From Oikopleura dioica (Eukaryota > Chordata > Appendicularia > Copelata > Oikopleuridae): 64,000 nucleotides of DNA. Positions 49,235 through 59,900 of the stretch are shown here, one piece after another (the first letter of the stretch is position 1; every line of letters starts with the position of its first letter). Both the position numbers and the translations under genes were made by a program. The stretch spans positions 4,410,501 through 4,474,500 of the forward strand of contig OU015568.1 in assembly GCA_907165135.1 (NCBI GenBank). Direction: 5' to 3'. The notes under the pieces are model-generated. The model was not told where the DNA came from. It searched no databases and worked only from the letters and a program-made list of their open reading frames with translations.

Positions 49235-49713
49235 ATGCGCTTTTCGACTTTCTTCTTCTCCTCAATTTTCGTCATTTCGATGGCGGCCCTATACGCCTTA
49301 TACGATTTTCCACGAGGAAGTCGACATTGCTCTTGCAAAATTTGATGTAAGTATTTTTTGTTTTAAGTGTTTTTATCATTTCTTTTTGAAAGGATCTTGC
49401 TGAAAAAATGCCGATAAGAAATAACATTGCATCCCGTCGATATACTACCAAGCTCCGAAATTTCGGACCCGGAATCAAAAATCTTTTTGGACACTGTGCC
49501 CATCAAAAAGAAAGTCGACCTCGATGCAATTATCCCGCTCGCGGTCCGAAAGATTGGTGCCAAAAAAATGCAGATATTGTTGATTGCTTGTCGTTTTTGG
49601 CGAAAAAGTATGAATGTGGACTTCAAAGTAAACGAGAGAGAAGAGCTGTTCGAAAGGCAGGAAGAAAGCTTCGAAAATTTAAACAAAAATTTGACAAAAA
49701 ATACTGCGAATAA
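49235..49713 (+). CDS. Small secreted cysteine-rich basic protein (one-base frame break)
   Basis: Exon 1 (49235-49346) has a signal peptide (MRFSTFFFSSIFVISMAA). Exon 2 (49393-49713) encodes RRYTTKLRNFGPGIKNLF, a stretch with six cysteines (GHCAHQ, PRCNYP, DWCQKN, VDCLSF, YECGLQ, KKYCE) and a very basic C-terminal region. Frames before and after YTIFHEEVDI differ by one base; dropping one C of the CCC at about 49287-49289 gives exactly 144 codons. Six cysteines suggest three disulfides in an extracellular peptide or toxin-like fold, but no family is identified. Confidence 0.5.
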
Positions 49714-50407
49714 ATCGATGAAATATTTTCATAAAATTTCGTCAGAGGAGTTCTCAAGCCGGTGTTTCGCTTTTTTAGAAGACAGAAGCGCTATCAGTTA
49801 AACCAATGTTGTCTCACTTCTTCGATAAAGATCATCTCCGTGTTTTGGCTTGAGAGTTCACTCCACGAAGCTGCGGTTTGTTCACCACTTTTGAGACTTC
49901 TTCTAAAACGGAAAGGGCTTTGTAGAATCTCAATTGAGACGAGCCGCAACTGAATTTTAAGGAAATCACAAGCAGCGAGTCCTTTTTCTGGAACATTCGT
50001 CATTACAGAATTATTCTAGTAATTTGTCAATAGTGTAAGATAGAACCTTACTCTTCTTCTTTTAATTCATTATAAATAACTTTAATAATAAATACGAGAA
50101 GGTTCACGAAGAAGGGTCAAACTTGTTATTATTCAATAAAAAATTCACGACTTTATCGTCGGAACGAAAGAGCACTAACGACAGATAAGGGCTTATGACA
50201 GATTCAGCGTCTTTTTGGGTGAGCTATAATTAATGAAAACATACGCTTCGGGTCCATAAAAATCGACAAATGAAAGGTCTCAATTCAGAAGTACGAAAAT
50301 GAGACTCGCAATTTTTCTCTTTTGATTGAATCCATCGCGTCTTATCATTTGGCGTCTCCATTTTTTCTCCAATGAAAAGGCAATTTCCGGGTAATTTTGA
50401 CCTCAAA

Positions 50408-50527
50408 ATGCCCAAGCCGCAATATTTCAACATAGCAGACTACATCAAAAAGCACAAAGCTGCGGTGAAGAATATTCAAAATCACATTGATCTTCAAACT
50501 CGATCTTTCAGAGCTCATGTTCTCTAA
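50408..50527 (+). CDS. Short member of the DYI-IQ-LQ secreted family (fragment?)
   Basis: A 39-codon frame MPKPQYFNIADYIKKHKAAV... contains ADYIKKHKAAVKNIQNHIDL. This resembles the helical region of the two secreted proteins at 52.7 and 53.5 kb (TDYIKTRERGIQAQKKYVL; SDFIESRREAIDYQKRLV). It lacks a signal peptide and the LPG-PDW end, so it is a fragment or an exon of a longer gene. Confidence 0.3.
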   Translation: MPKPQYFNIADYIKKHKAAVKNIQNHIDLQTRSFRAHVL

Positions 50528-50794
50528 AACTGCGAAATTCATTGTCCTCCGAAAAACTGAAATAAATTAAAATAATCTAAATTGTCTCGACGTACTTGAA
50601 GTTGCAGGCGATCGCAAAGCAGGCATCTTTTTGTGGCTGATCTTATTTTTTCCGAAATTGAAAGAAGAAATGTTGCCACCACATATCGCGACATAACTAC
50701 ATATAAACAGCGGTCGGGGTTACAAATTCGGGCGAAATTGAAGAATCAAATAACTTATGAATGTCTTTTTCTGACATCTAAAAATGCAGCCTTT

Positions 50795-50903
50795 ATTAAT
50801 ATAATATAATATAATATAATATAATATAATATAATATAATATAATATAATATAATATAATATAATATAATATAATATAATATAATATAATATAATATAAT
50901 ATA
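50795..50903. repeat. (TAATA)n microsatellite
   Basis: About 20 uninterrupted copies of the pentamer TAATA abut the left end of the foldback element. A short run of the same unit abuts its right end (51332-51347). Confidence 0.95.
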
Positions 50904-50925
50904 TTGGTGGTTGACGAGTGTTCAA

Positions 50926-51337
50926 TATATTATCACGTTTATTGCAGAAGCTTTTCGCCTTACGGCATCATCAGTGCTATGGAAAGTTAGAAACAGACAG
51001 AAAACAAAAGCAGTTACCTTTGGAGATGCAAAGTTGTATCTGACTAAACCACGAAAACAAACGCCAAAATCCATCCCATTCTAGAGAATTTGTTTTTAAA
51101 AAACAATCACATGCGAAAAACTGTCTCATTGTCAACACTTTTTCGCATGTTATTGTTTTTTTAAAAACAAATTCTCTAGAATGGGATGGATTTTGGCGTT
51201 TGTTTTCGTGGTTTAGTCAGATACAACTTTGCATCTCCAAAGGTAACTGCTTTTTTGTTTTCTGTCTGTTTCTAACTTTCCATAGCACTGATGATGCCGT
51301 AAGGCGAAAAGCTTCTGCAATAAACGTGATAATATAA
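50926..51337. mobile_element. Foldback element inside a TAATA microsatellite
   Basis: Near-perfect inverted arms of about 196 bp (50926-51121 and 51140-51337) are separated by an 18-bp loop. The outer ends read TATCACGTTTATTGCAGAAG and its complement. Each arm carries CTGATGATGCCGTAAGGCGAAA, which contains the CTGATGA and GAAA boxes of hammerhead ribozymes around a short GCC/GGC stem. There is no coding capacity. Confidence 0.85.
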
Positions 51338-51772
51338 TATAATATAAAAGTTCGAATAAGCGACACCAAGCGAGCAATTATCTTTTTCTATCTTTTTAAG
51401 AGAGGACCTCTCTTACTGGAAGAATTTTAAGTTAAAAGAAGAAACTTTTTATAATGTTAGAATCATCTTTTCCTTTTTGTTCTTTGATTGAGTTAGTCAG
51501 GAAATCATCGTGATGTTCTAAACAGTTTCTGGACTGCCCGGGCTAAATTTCACAGTGCCGCGTTTTCGGTTCCTCCAGTTGTCCCAGCGCGGTCCAAAAC
51601 TGACATCGCCGACCGCAAGAAGCCAAAAAGGTTTAGAAATTATATAATCCCATTAGATATCAGTCAGCAGACAACTGGGTTAAATTTCTTCCGTTGCCCT
51701 AATCTCTTTTGCCAATTTCATTACTGTACTGAATTTTCTTAAGAAAAACGTGTTAAAAGCAGTAATTTATTT

Positions 51773-52012
51773 TCAAAAAAGTGAGAAAAGAAGCGATAAG
51801 GCGAGAAATCGAAGCTTCGAAATTTGACGGGAATAGCGTCTTCTCTGCGCGATAAGGCAGCCGACTTCATTGAACGGGACACTTTTCAACTCGGCGATAA
51901 AACAAACTGGCCAGGTGCCCGCTCCTACTTTCCACTGAAATTTATTTTCCCAAAGTCCGGCTTGACCAGACGAAAAAGAAAAAAGAGACGAGGGAAAGAT
52001 AAATAGTTTCAT
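51773..52012 (-). CDS. Possible small secreted protein
   Basis: A 79-residue frame starts MKLFIFPSSLFSFSSGQAGL, which could be a signal peptide. The remainder has three cysteines, a basic RRRYSRQ stretch and a hydrophobic end. No intron or recognised domain. Its low-complexity hydrophobic ends make a chance frame possible. Confidence 0.25.
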   Translation of the reverse strand: MKLFIFPSSLFSFSSGQAGLWENKFQWKVGAGTWPVCFIAELKSVPFNEVGCLIAQRRRYSRQISKLRFLALSLLFSLF

Positions 52013-52030
52013 GGTAACGTGACTTTTGCC

Positions 52031-52275
52031 TCTTTAATCTGAGCTCGGCAACCTGTGTAAAAATCAAAATAAGGTTCTATAGAGCGAAATTGAAAAGCCG
52101 CGTAACGGATTTTTAAAAAGAAGCCGCGAAGCGGCTTCCCAATTTAACCATTCAAATCTTTAGATTAATGAAAGCGAAGCCGCTCCGCGGCTTTATTTAA
52201 AAGCCGCTTTGCGGCTTTTCATTTTCACTTCTTAGATTCTGACTCAGGTTCTCAACACAGGGTGCCTAGCCCAGA
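52031..52275. mobile_element. AP-1-palindrome MITE with nested GCCGC hairpins
   Basis: The outer ends CTGAGCTCGGCAACCTGTGT and GGGTGCCTAGCCCAG identify the family. Between them lies a second palindrome cluster: GAAGCCGCGAAGCGGCTTC, GAAGCCGCTCCGCGGCTT and AAAGCCGCTTTGCGGCTTTT. One arm's TGAGTCA has mutated; the other (CTGACTCAGG) is intact. Confidence 0.7.
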
Positions 52276-52698
52276 AAATAACTTTACTTCGGATTCTCGC
52301 CGAATTCCAGATATAGATCAACCATCGTCATTTCTTACGTTCCATCGAAAAGGAAAGAAAGAAGAGAGCGTTATCTTTTAATCCGTTACAGGTTAATTTA
52401 TCCGGTCTTCCGTTATTTTCCCAAGTTATATCGCCGCCTTTAGAAAAATCGTCTTCCAATCATCTAATTGCATCAAACAGGGTGTCTGAAGTTTTCTTTC
52501 AAAACAAGTGAAAAACCGCGAAAGGCCGTCATCTCTTATTTGATATTTTTGAGTTAAGAGATTCTAACGTAACTTGTCAAAATGCGGTTTCTTCTCTCAC
52601 TAAGTGACGAAGCGACACAGGGTCATGTTTTACCAAGAAAAAATGGTTGTTCCAGCTTTCAAACAACAGTTTTTCATTTGAAATTTTTTGATCATATT

Positions 52699-52892
52699 TT
52701 ATTTGAAAGAAAAGGCCCAATCAGGCAGGCCAGGAAGATTTTGAAGCTTCAAAACATATTTTTTCTGCGCTTGAATTCCTCTTTCTCTTGTTTTGATATA
52801 ATCGGTCAGGGTAAAGAGTTGGCTTTTTTCGAAGAAATTTGCAATTGAAGCTTGTGATTCGATTCCAAAAAAAAGAGAAACAATATCAGCAT
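52699..52892 (-). CDS. Small secreted protein, LPG-PDW family, copy 1 (one-base break)
   Basis: From the ATG at 52892 the signal-peptide part (MLILFLFF) is in one frame. The mature part (IESQASIANFFEKSQLFTL, TDYIKTRERGIQAQKKYVLK, LPGLPDWAF) is in another. One T missing from the T8 run (coding sense, 52867-52874) accounts for this; with it, the length is exactly 65 codons. The protein is paralogous to 53496-53714. Confidence 0.5.
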
Positions 52893-53085
52893 ATTTCAAT
52901 AGGAATTTTTTTCAAATCTACCTAGATGTTCCAACGTGCCGTTTTATTCAGGCGTCAAGAGGTTCATTGACTATTCCCATTATCGAATCTTATCGTCCAT
53001 TAATTTTTCTCGCCAATATATTCTAATTCGAACAGTTCAAAATTTGAACTTCAAATCTATGCAAACGAACTTTTTCTGGACAAAA

Positions 53086-53195
53086 AAATAAATGGAAGTG
53101 AATTTTTTGATTGACCAATAAGATAGCTGTATTTGGCCTACGGGCCAATCAAAACCCTGAACCACAAAATCCCTTCAATATTTTGGTTAAACCCC
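53086..53195. mobile_element. MITE family C copy
   Basis: It contains AAATGGAAGTGAATTTTTTG, TTGACCAATAAGATAGCTGT, TTGGCCTACGGGCCAATCA and an AAAATCCCTTCAATATTTTG end. Confidence 0.65.
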
Positions 53196-53495
53196 TTTTT
53201 TAACAACTTGGCTACATTTTTTTGCATTTCAATCAGTTTGTACTGAATATCTGTCGATCTCGAATCGTCTAAATCGCTGATAACGGATTCCCTATCAGTC
53301 CCAACCGACCACGCTGTTTTGAGTCATTTCTTAAATTGTTTACTGTCCAGAGGAGCTTCTAGTTCCGTTTGTATTCACTAGAATCAAAAATCGTACTCAA
53401 AAATAATAAAAGTTCTGACGCGTCCGAACGTAATTCAATATTTTTGAAAAAATCAAAGTCCAAGTTTGATAAATGCAGCTTTAGGAATGGCGGAT

Positions 53496-53714
53496 TTATT
53501 TTCTTCCTATTGGAAATTGTGAAGCAGAAATAACCCAATCAGGCATTCCAGGAAGTCGCTGAAGATAGTCAACGAGTCGTTTTTGGTAGTCGATCGCTTC
53601 TCGTCTTGATTCGATGAAATCGGACATTGAATGCTCGTTGTTTTCAACGTAAAAATTTGCAACTGATGTTTCGCTTTTTGGAAAAATAAGAAATAAAAGC
53701 GTCGAAAAATTCAT
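53496..53714 (-). CDS. Small secreted protein, LPG-PDW family, copy 2
   Basis: This is an intact 72-residue protein with a signal-like MNFSTLLFLIF. SVANFYVENNEHSMSDFI, an amphipathic helix ESRREAIDYQKRLVDYLQ and the motif RLPGMPDWV follow. It aligns with copy 1 across ANF, (D/S)(Y/F)I, QK, LQ and LPG-PDW. A lineage-specific secreted peptide of unknown function; there are no cysteines. Confidence 0.55.
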   Translation of the reverse strand: MNFSTLLFLIFPKSETSVANFYVENNEHSMSDFIESRREAIDYQKRLVDYLQRLPGMPDWVISASQFPIGRK

Positions 53715-55145
53715 CTTTGCCTGTCGCTTTCTGGGAACTTTCTTTTATACACAAAGAAACGTATTTAACATATGCTCCGGATTCGATCCAGAACACTTTT
53801 CAATCACTTCCCATTTGTTTTCGCCGACCTGAATAACTAAAACAACAGTTTTGACGCACATACAGTTTTATCTTAAAGTTCACGCCCTCCTCTTTTCTTC
53901 CTCCCTTTTTATCCCTTAGAACGTAATCCTCTTTCAACTTTTTGATAAGGACAACATTCAGTTAGGAAGTCTCCCCTCCAAGGGAAGGCAAATAAGCTGA
54001 TTTCAACACGAACCCAACGTAGAATTTGGGGATGATGCGAACAAAAGCCAAAGTGTTTTTCTTCAAAAAAAGGGGGAGAAATTTTTAAAAAATTCAGGAG
54101 CTTGATCATCACACGCTGATAAAAAGTACTGATAAGCGTTATCGCTGATTTTTAAGCGGCCTTTGAGCTGGCTGACAAATATTCATCGTGGCCGGAAGAA
54201 GAAAAATCAGAGACAATTTTGATTTTTTCTTCTTTACTAAAGAAAAAAGTTGCAATTGCAATTATAAAAAATTGAGCAAGCAGCATTCCCCGGATGCTGC
54301 ATGGAATTAGTTAGATTTCGGGTCATGTAGCACTTGAACCTGTTATTTATTATTGTTGAGACGGGACTTCGTTAATACGAGATGATTTTAATTGAGGTTC
54401 TTTTCAATCTTGAAATGAATTTTTCTAGAGAAAGAATTCCCCCGTTTTCAAGGCTTGGAGTTTTCCCGCACACGTTCTGATACTGTTTCACTTCAGCTCG
54501 ATGCACGTGATTACCCAATGATCCGAGCGAGGTTTGACTAAACTCATTTCGAAGTCAAAAGCAATATGCGGCCGGCGAGCGAGCAAAAAAGCGATTTCCA
54601 CAGCTTCTGAATACTTTAACCAAGTTGAGCAGAGCTGAGTCTTTTTCGGAAAAAAACTTATGAAATTTACTTCTAATTTCAGCCGCCAACTTCAGTGTTG
54701 TTAGAATATCAAGAAAAGAAGCGATAAGAGAGTATCTTCAGTAAATCGAATACCTTCCCAATCTTCGATAGTCTTATCAGTAAGAGGCTTATCAAATAAA
54801 ACCTAACCCTATCGATACGTAGCGCGTAATCTTCTGAGCCGATTTTCGTGAACCCTTCTAAAACGGCGTTAATTCTTGGCCATTGTCTTCGTCTCTTCTT
54901 TTTCTTCTTATCATAAATAGCAGTTTTGGAACCATTGTCAGCATTTATCAGCAGCTCCGCGTTGCTAACTATTCGTTTGCGGAGTGGATACCGTAAATTT
55001 CTAAGCAGCTCAACTAAAAAGCGTAGCAGAAGAAACGTCCGCCCAGATCGCTAGCGGAAATGTTCCGGACGGGTTAAAAACGTGCCGAATATACGAGACA
55101 TACACCCTTAAGAATTTCAAATTTTCGCTGAAAATATTTTTCTTA

Positions 55146-55440
55146 AGGTCGTTTTTAGAATTATCGATCGAAATTACTGTTTTCTCTGAAAATTAAAATA
55201 AGTTTGTGACACCCTTATTTTATGACGAAGAGGGGGTCATTTTTTGTCACCTTACTTGAGTCACTAACCTTAATCGTTAGGGGCTAGCAACGGTTAAGGA
55301 TAGGGACTCAAGTAAGGTGACAAAAGATGATCCTCTTTTTTTCATTAAATAAGGGTGTCACAGTGACACTGTCACTCACATATATGTTAGTTTTCAGAGA
55401 AAACAGAAATTTCGATCGATAATTTTTAAAACGGCCCTCT
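55146..55440. mobile_element. Foldback/MITE element, about 295 bp
   Basis: The arms share GTTTT(T/A)(A/G)AATTATCGATCGAA, TGTTTTCTCTGAAAA, GTGACACCCTTATTT and TTGTCACCTTACTTGAGTC in inverse orientation around a CGTTAGGGGCTAGCAACG centre. Several small differences separate the arms, including a CAGTGTCACTGTGACA insertion in the right arm. Confidence 0.75.
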
Positions 55441-56161
55441 CAGCACTTTCATAAAACGCAAAATTCGAATTCAACAAAATTATTCTGCTTTGTGCTCATA
55501 AAATACATGTCCTTCTATAGTGGCTCGTGCGGTATTTTGGATGGGATTGTTTCGAGAATTCTCTTGAGTTAGAGAACCGCAAAATATTGAAAAAATAATC
55601 GAAAAAGCGGGGCCTGTTATTCAACTCATTTTGAGAAACATGGTCACTAATAAATTGCGAAAGTATGTTTTTTGCGGCTCTAGAATGTTTTTTTTTCAAC
55701 GGGTTTCCCCTTATGTAAGAGGTCAAGCCCTAAGCTAGGGTCCCTAACACTTAGCCCTAAATCAACCATTTCCTTTTTCAAGAAACTAAAAATTGTATTA
55801 ACCAACTATTTACATTCCCAAGTGTAGAAGATGTCACTCGCTGTCCAGTTTCACCAACCCTAGAATTAGCGATGTGTCCATTTCAGGTGCAAACTACTTC
55901 CAAGTGTCTCCGCCTCTGATCCCTCTTTTTCGCGATTCCGGGAGGAGCGGTAGTATTATTATCGGCTCCACCAGCGTCGATTATCGAACCTGTAACCGGC
56001 CATTTGGGAAAGCGAAATTTTCGAAAAAAAATGCAAGTTATTTGCATAACGACTTCACAAATGAGGCCCAGCTTTTTGAGGCGGGCGATAGTTTTTTGAA
56101 TTGAGAATATTCAATTTTTTATCAAAAAAACTTTCGCCTATAATCCATTTTTTCGGGTCAA

Positions 56162-56252
56162 ACCAATTTATGGATCAGGGTTTTGATTGGCCATCAGGAA
56201 AAATACAGCAATCTTATTGGTTATCCGAAAATTCACTTCCAGAAATTCGTTT
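56162..56252. mobile_element. MITE family C copy
   Basis: The element runs from AAACCAATTTATGGATCAGG through TTTTGATTGGCC, ACAGCAATCTTATTGG and TTCACTTCCAGAAATTCGTTT. It is very close to the 16.8-kb copy. Confidence 0.7.
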
Positions 56253-56285
56253 CGTCCATTTTTTCTGAAAATCAGAGAATTATCT

Positions 56286-56711
56286 TCATAAAATATTTAT
56301 TATTTCCAAAGGAAAAAATCCAGCATCCTCATTTTTGGCCTTTTCTTCGTCGTTTTCCGTTCTCAAAACTCGTAAATTCAACATCGATGGATTGAAATTT
56401 TCGTAGATTTCCATTTCCTCAAATTCCTCATGAATCTTCTCTCTAAAAAGAAATTTGTGAAACCTTCAAAAACAATATATTTAGCGGCACCTTTGAGATT
56501 TTTCAGGAGCAGCGCAATCTGTTAATCTCTAAAGGAGGTTTAAAAACGACGAAGGCGGAAGTTACTACCTTTAAGAAAAGCTTGAAGGAAGCGTAAAGCA
56601 ATCCCAGTCCGGCGATCAAATAAAAGAAAAATAACCAGCACTAGAAAAAACAACTTTTCTTTTGTTTTCAAAAGTGATTTTTACCTCTCCTTCGCATTTT
56701 CCAATTTCCAT
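56286..56711 (-). CDS. Small single-pass membrane protein with acidic tail
   Basis: Four exons (56711-56685, 56640-56569, 56528-56491, 56442-56286) with GT-AG introns keep one frame. The N-terminus MEIGKCEGE precedes a membrane segment CWLFFFYLIAGLGLLYASFKLF. A short Cys-containing linker and an acidic tail (KIHEEFEEMEIYENFNPSML, ENDEEKAKNEDAGFF) follow. About 97 residues. The EMEIYENF tyrosine context is acidic but not a standard signalling motif. Family unknown. Confidence 0.55.
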
Positions 56712-56929
56712 TTTTTGACCGTGCTAAAATCAATTTTCTCTTCTTCGGCGACTATTTATCCTTGAATGAAGGCAGTGCCAATTTATTTCTTTTGCTGGAG
56801 TCAAAACGGTCAGCATATTGCTCGAGCTTTGATGAAGCGAATAAAATATCTCAGAATTGATTTCGACGTAAGAATCGCCATCAAAATTAGAGCAGAAAAT
56901 ATCGCATCTAAGTTCATTTTTTTTCTGAA

Positions 56930-59900
56930 ATCTGATTGGTGCAGCGGCCTTATACACAGATCTGATTGGCCGACTTATATTTTTAAAGGTTTAATGAAAA
57001 TTTTAAATGAAAAAAGGTCGCTGATTATATAAGCTATTAAATATTTTTTTATTTAATAAAATTAATAAATTTGCTTAATTATAACAACAGCATTAACTCA
57101 CAATTAATCCTATAGCGCCTTTCAGAAAGAATCGACCCTCTAGCTCCCCTTTTGAAAATCTCCTTGCTCGTGACAACGCATCGAGCGCATAAGGTGGCGC
57201 TAGCGGGCAAAGTTCCGCGCAGTACTGCGCGTAACCATCATGGCCGAAAATTTGCTCCCTTGAATAGTTTTTTTGTACTTTGTATCTTGAGCAACTCGTT
57301 GTGTAATTTTTTTTTCTCAATTGCGGTTTAGGGGTTGACCCAAAAACGCAAAATCAACTGAAATCAAGAGCAAAGAAAAATTTATAATTTTTTTTCGGAA
57401 AAGAGACAGAACTCATCTCAAGAGATAATCTGAGAGATAAGAACATTTGGAAAGAAGAAAAAACAATTTATGATTGAAAAAAATTTGCCCTTTCCTGGAT
57501 CGGCGGTACGCCAATGCGCATCGCCAGATCAGGATGAGGAGAGACGCTTTCAGGAAAAGTTCAGAAACATCAAACGATTTTTCTTTTAAAAATTTTTGAG
57601 TCCATTTTTTTCAAAAAAATATCGAATACAATATGAAAAATGATCTTTCTTTACAATTTTTTAAAGCTTATTTGAAGGTCTCTCGTGAGGCTTTTTTATA
57701 AAAGACTTTTATAAAAAAATTTTTTAAAAAATTAGAACTTTATTTTTCGTGTATTATTTTTTGGGGCTGAAACTAACATTTTTCGATTATTTTTTAAGAA
57801 GGGTGTCACTTTTTTAGCGAAAAACTTATTTATAACTCGTGCTTTTCGAAATACTTACGTAAATGAAGTAAAAAGTCCTCTGATCAATAGACTATTGACA
57901 ATAGTTCTATTAGAAATCCGCTAAGTTGCTTCCCGGAAATGTTATTATTAAATTTGGAAATAATAACCTATTCAGAAAGTCGATTCTAAACATATTTTGT
58001 AAATTCGATCGTGTCAGCGTCGCATTTTTTTCAATCTCGATTCCGCATGTTTGATTTTAAAATGATTAAAATTGTTGTCCCATATTAAAATTACTCAGTC
58101 CGTTTTTTTGACTCTAACTTGGCGATTTAATCACGTGTCTTATTGGGGTCTAAACGAGTTGTTTTTTGAAAAAATCGGATTTGGGTTTTAACTAAAGCTA
58201 AGCTGAATAATATGTTAAGTAACTAATCGGATTTGAAGATAAATTTTTCGAAGAAAAAGTGTGATATTTTCAACCCATCCGCGCTTATTTTAAAGCAATT
58301 TAACCCCTTTTGAGAGGTATGACAAAAAATTGGCGAAACAACGCGGATGGGTTAAAATTTGGTTTTTTCTTGAAAAATATTGAAAATAACTATAGGTTCG
58401 AGCCCCCAATAAGGAAAAAAGCTCCACAAAAAATTCACTCTTTGCGCAATTTTTAACCCATTCCCGGAAGCAGTCCCGGAAACGCCGGGTGCCAAAAGAA
58501 GCGAAAAAGTTACAGAATAAACTTGACACGGGAATTAGGAGCTCGGTCATTTTAAACGGATTCTTGAAGAGATTCTAGTGCTGCACCACCGCACGTTTTG
58601 AAGACAATGTCAATTTCTTCACTAATCCGGTTTTCTCCAAGGCCAAACCGCCGGAAACTCACCGCCAGATTATGGTCAAGGGCATTGAAAAACACTCTTT
58701 GAGGGAAAAAGTGAAGGACTTTGTCGATTTTTGTTTGACTAAGGGTTTCATCGTCTTATCATAAGAGTCATGTAATAAGTCATACATGAGTCATATATAT
58801 GAGTCATTTAATTAGTCACATATATGAGTCATCTGATATGACTCATAAATTTATTTGAGTTATATGTGTTAAATAAAATAAGGGTGTCCCTAACCGTATT
58901 TTCTTGGAAAAAAATGCTAGAAAATGATGAAGTCGGAGCTGTGAAATTGTCTCAGAACTCACTCTCTAAAAATGAGCTTCTGAAACAAAGTGAAGTGTCC
59001 CTAATAACCCCGGAATTTTCTTCAGCTTTTTCTTTGTTTAAAATTTTTCCGCCCTTCTTGGACTCTGTTTTTTCGTAAATTGATAAAAAAGCGAAAAGTT
59101 ATTCTTTCGAATGCAATTGAAAGACTTTAGATTCGAGAGTGGTGTTATTGCTAGCGAAAGAGAGCATTTTCCAAAGGGCTTTTTTCCGGAATATTCACCC
59201 GTTAGTCTTTTTTTTGCGTTGCTAAGGGGGTTTTTTTATTTGAAATAAAGTAAATTTTTCGCGATAAAGCGAAAAAGGAAACAAAACGCTCCAAAAGGCC
59301 ACAACGTTTACTGATAGTCATCAGTGAAAACGGGGAAAACGTTGTTTAGAGACAGGTTCAACTTTTTTTAACGCTGTCGTCAATTTTTCTGACAAGAGAT
59401 ATCGCAATCTAAGGACGCGTTTTTTTCTTGTAGTTCGGGACTAGTTCAATTGAAAGAAGAAGACTTTAATAGGCTTTAACTTTTCCGGGCGACAATTTTT
59501 TCAAAACTGAGCGTTGATTGGCTTCCTTCTGGCCGGTCACCCCAAATCCGGCCCAATGATTGGTCGAAAATTTCGCTGAATTTTTTTTCGGAAAGTTGTC
59601 GATTTCGATTGTCGAAAAACCGAGAAAAATTTACAAAATTGTTTTTTCGTGTCGAAATTTGTCTCGATTCGCCATCCCTGGCCGTCAGTCTGAAAGTTGA
59701 CTTATCCAAGCGTTCCCGGCCTCTCCAAACTCGGCAGCGTTGAACGTCACTCGCAAGAGCTTTGGGACGCGTATTTGCGTCAGTTTAACGATCTTGGCTG
59801 TCTCGATTTGGCAGGATTAGATGAGTTGATTGAAATGCAATTTTAATTTTCGAAAATTTCGCTGAGGATCCTCGAAAAGGAGCGGTTCAAAATCGAAATT

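Larger units (their letters stand above)
53715..56285. other. Gene-poor stretch
   Basis: No supported gene. It holds a palindromic element (55146-55440) and one family C MITE copy (56162-56252). Remaining frames are short and unsupported. Confidence 0.4.

Noticed and set aside
50795-50903. CRISPR-like or telomeric repeat
   Set aside because: The unit is a 5-bp TAATA microsatellite with no spacers, and the genome is eukaryotic.
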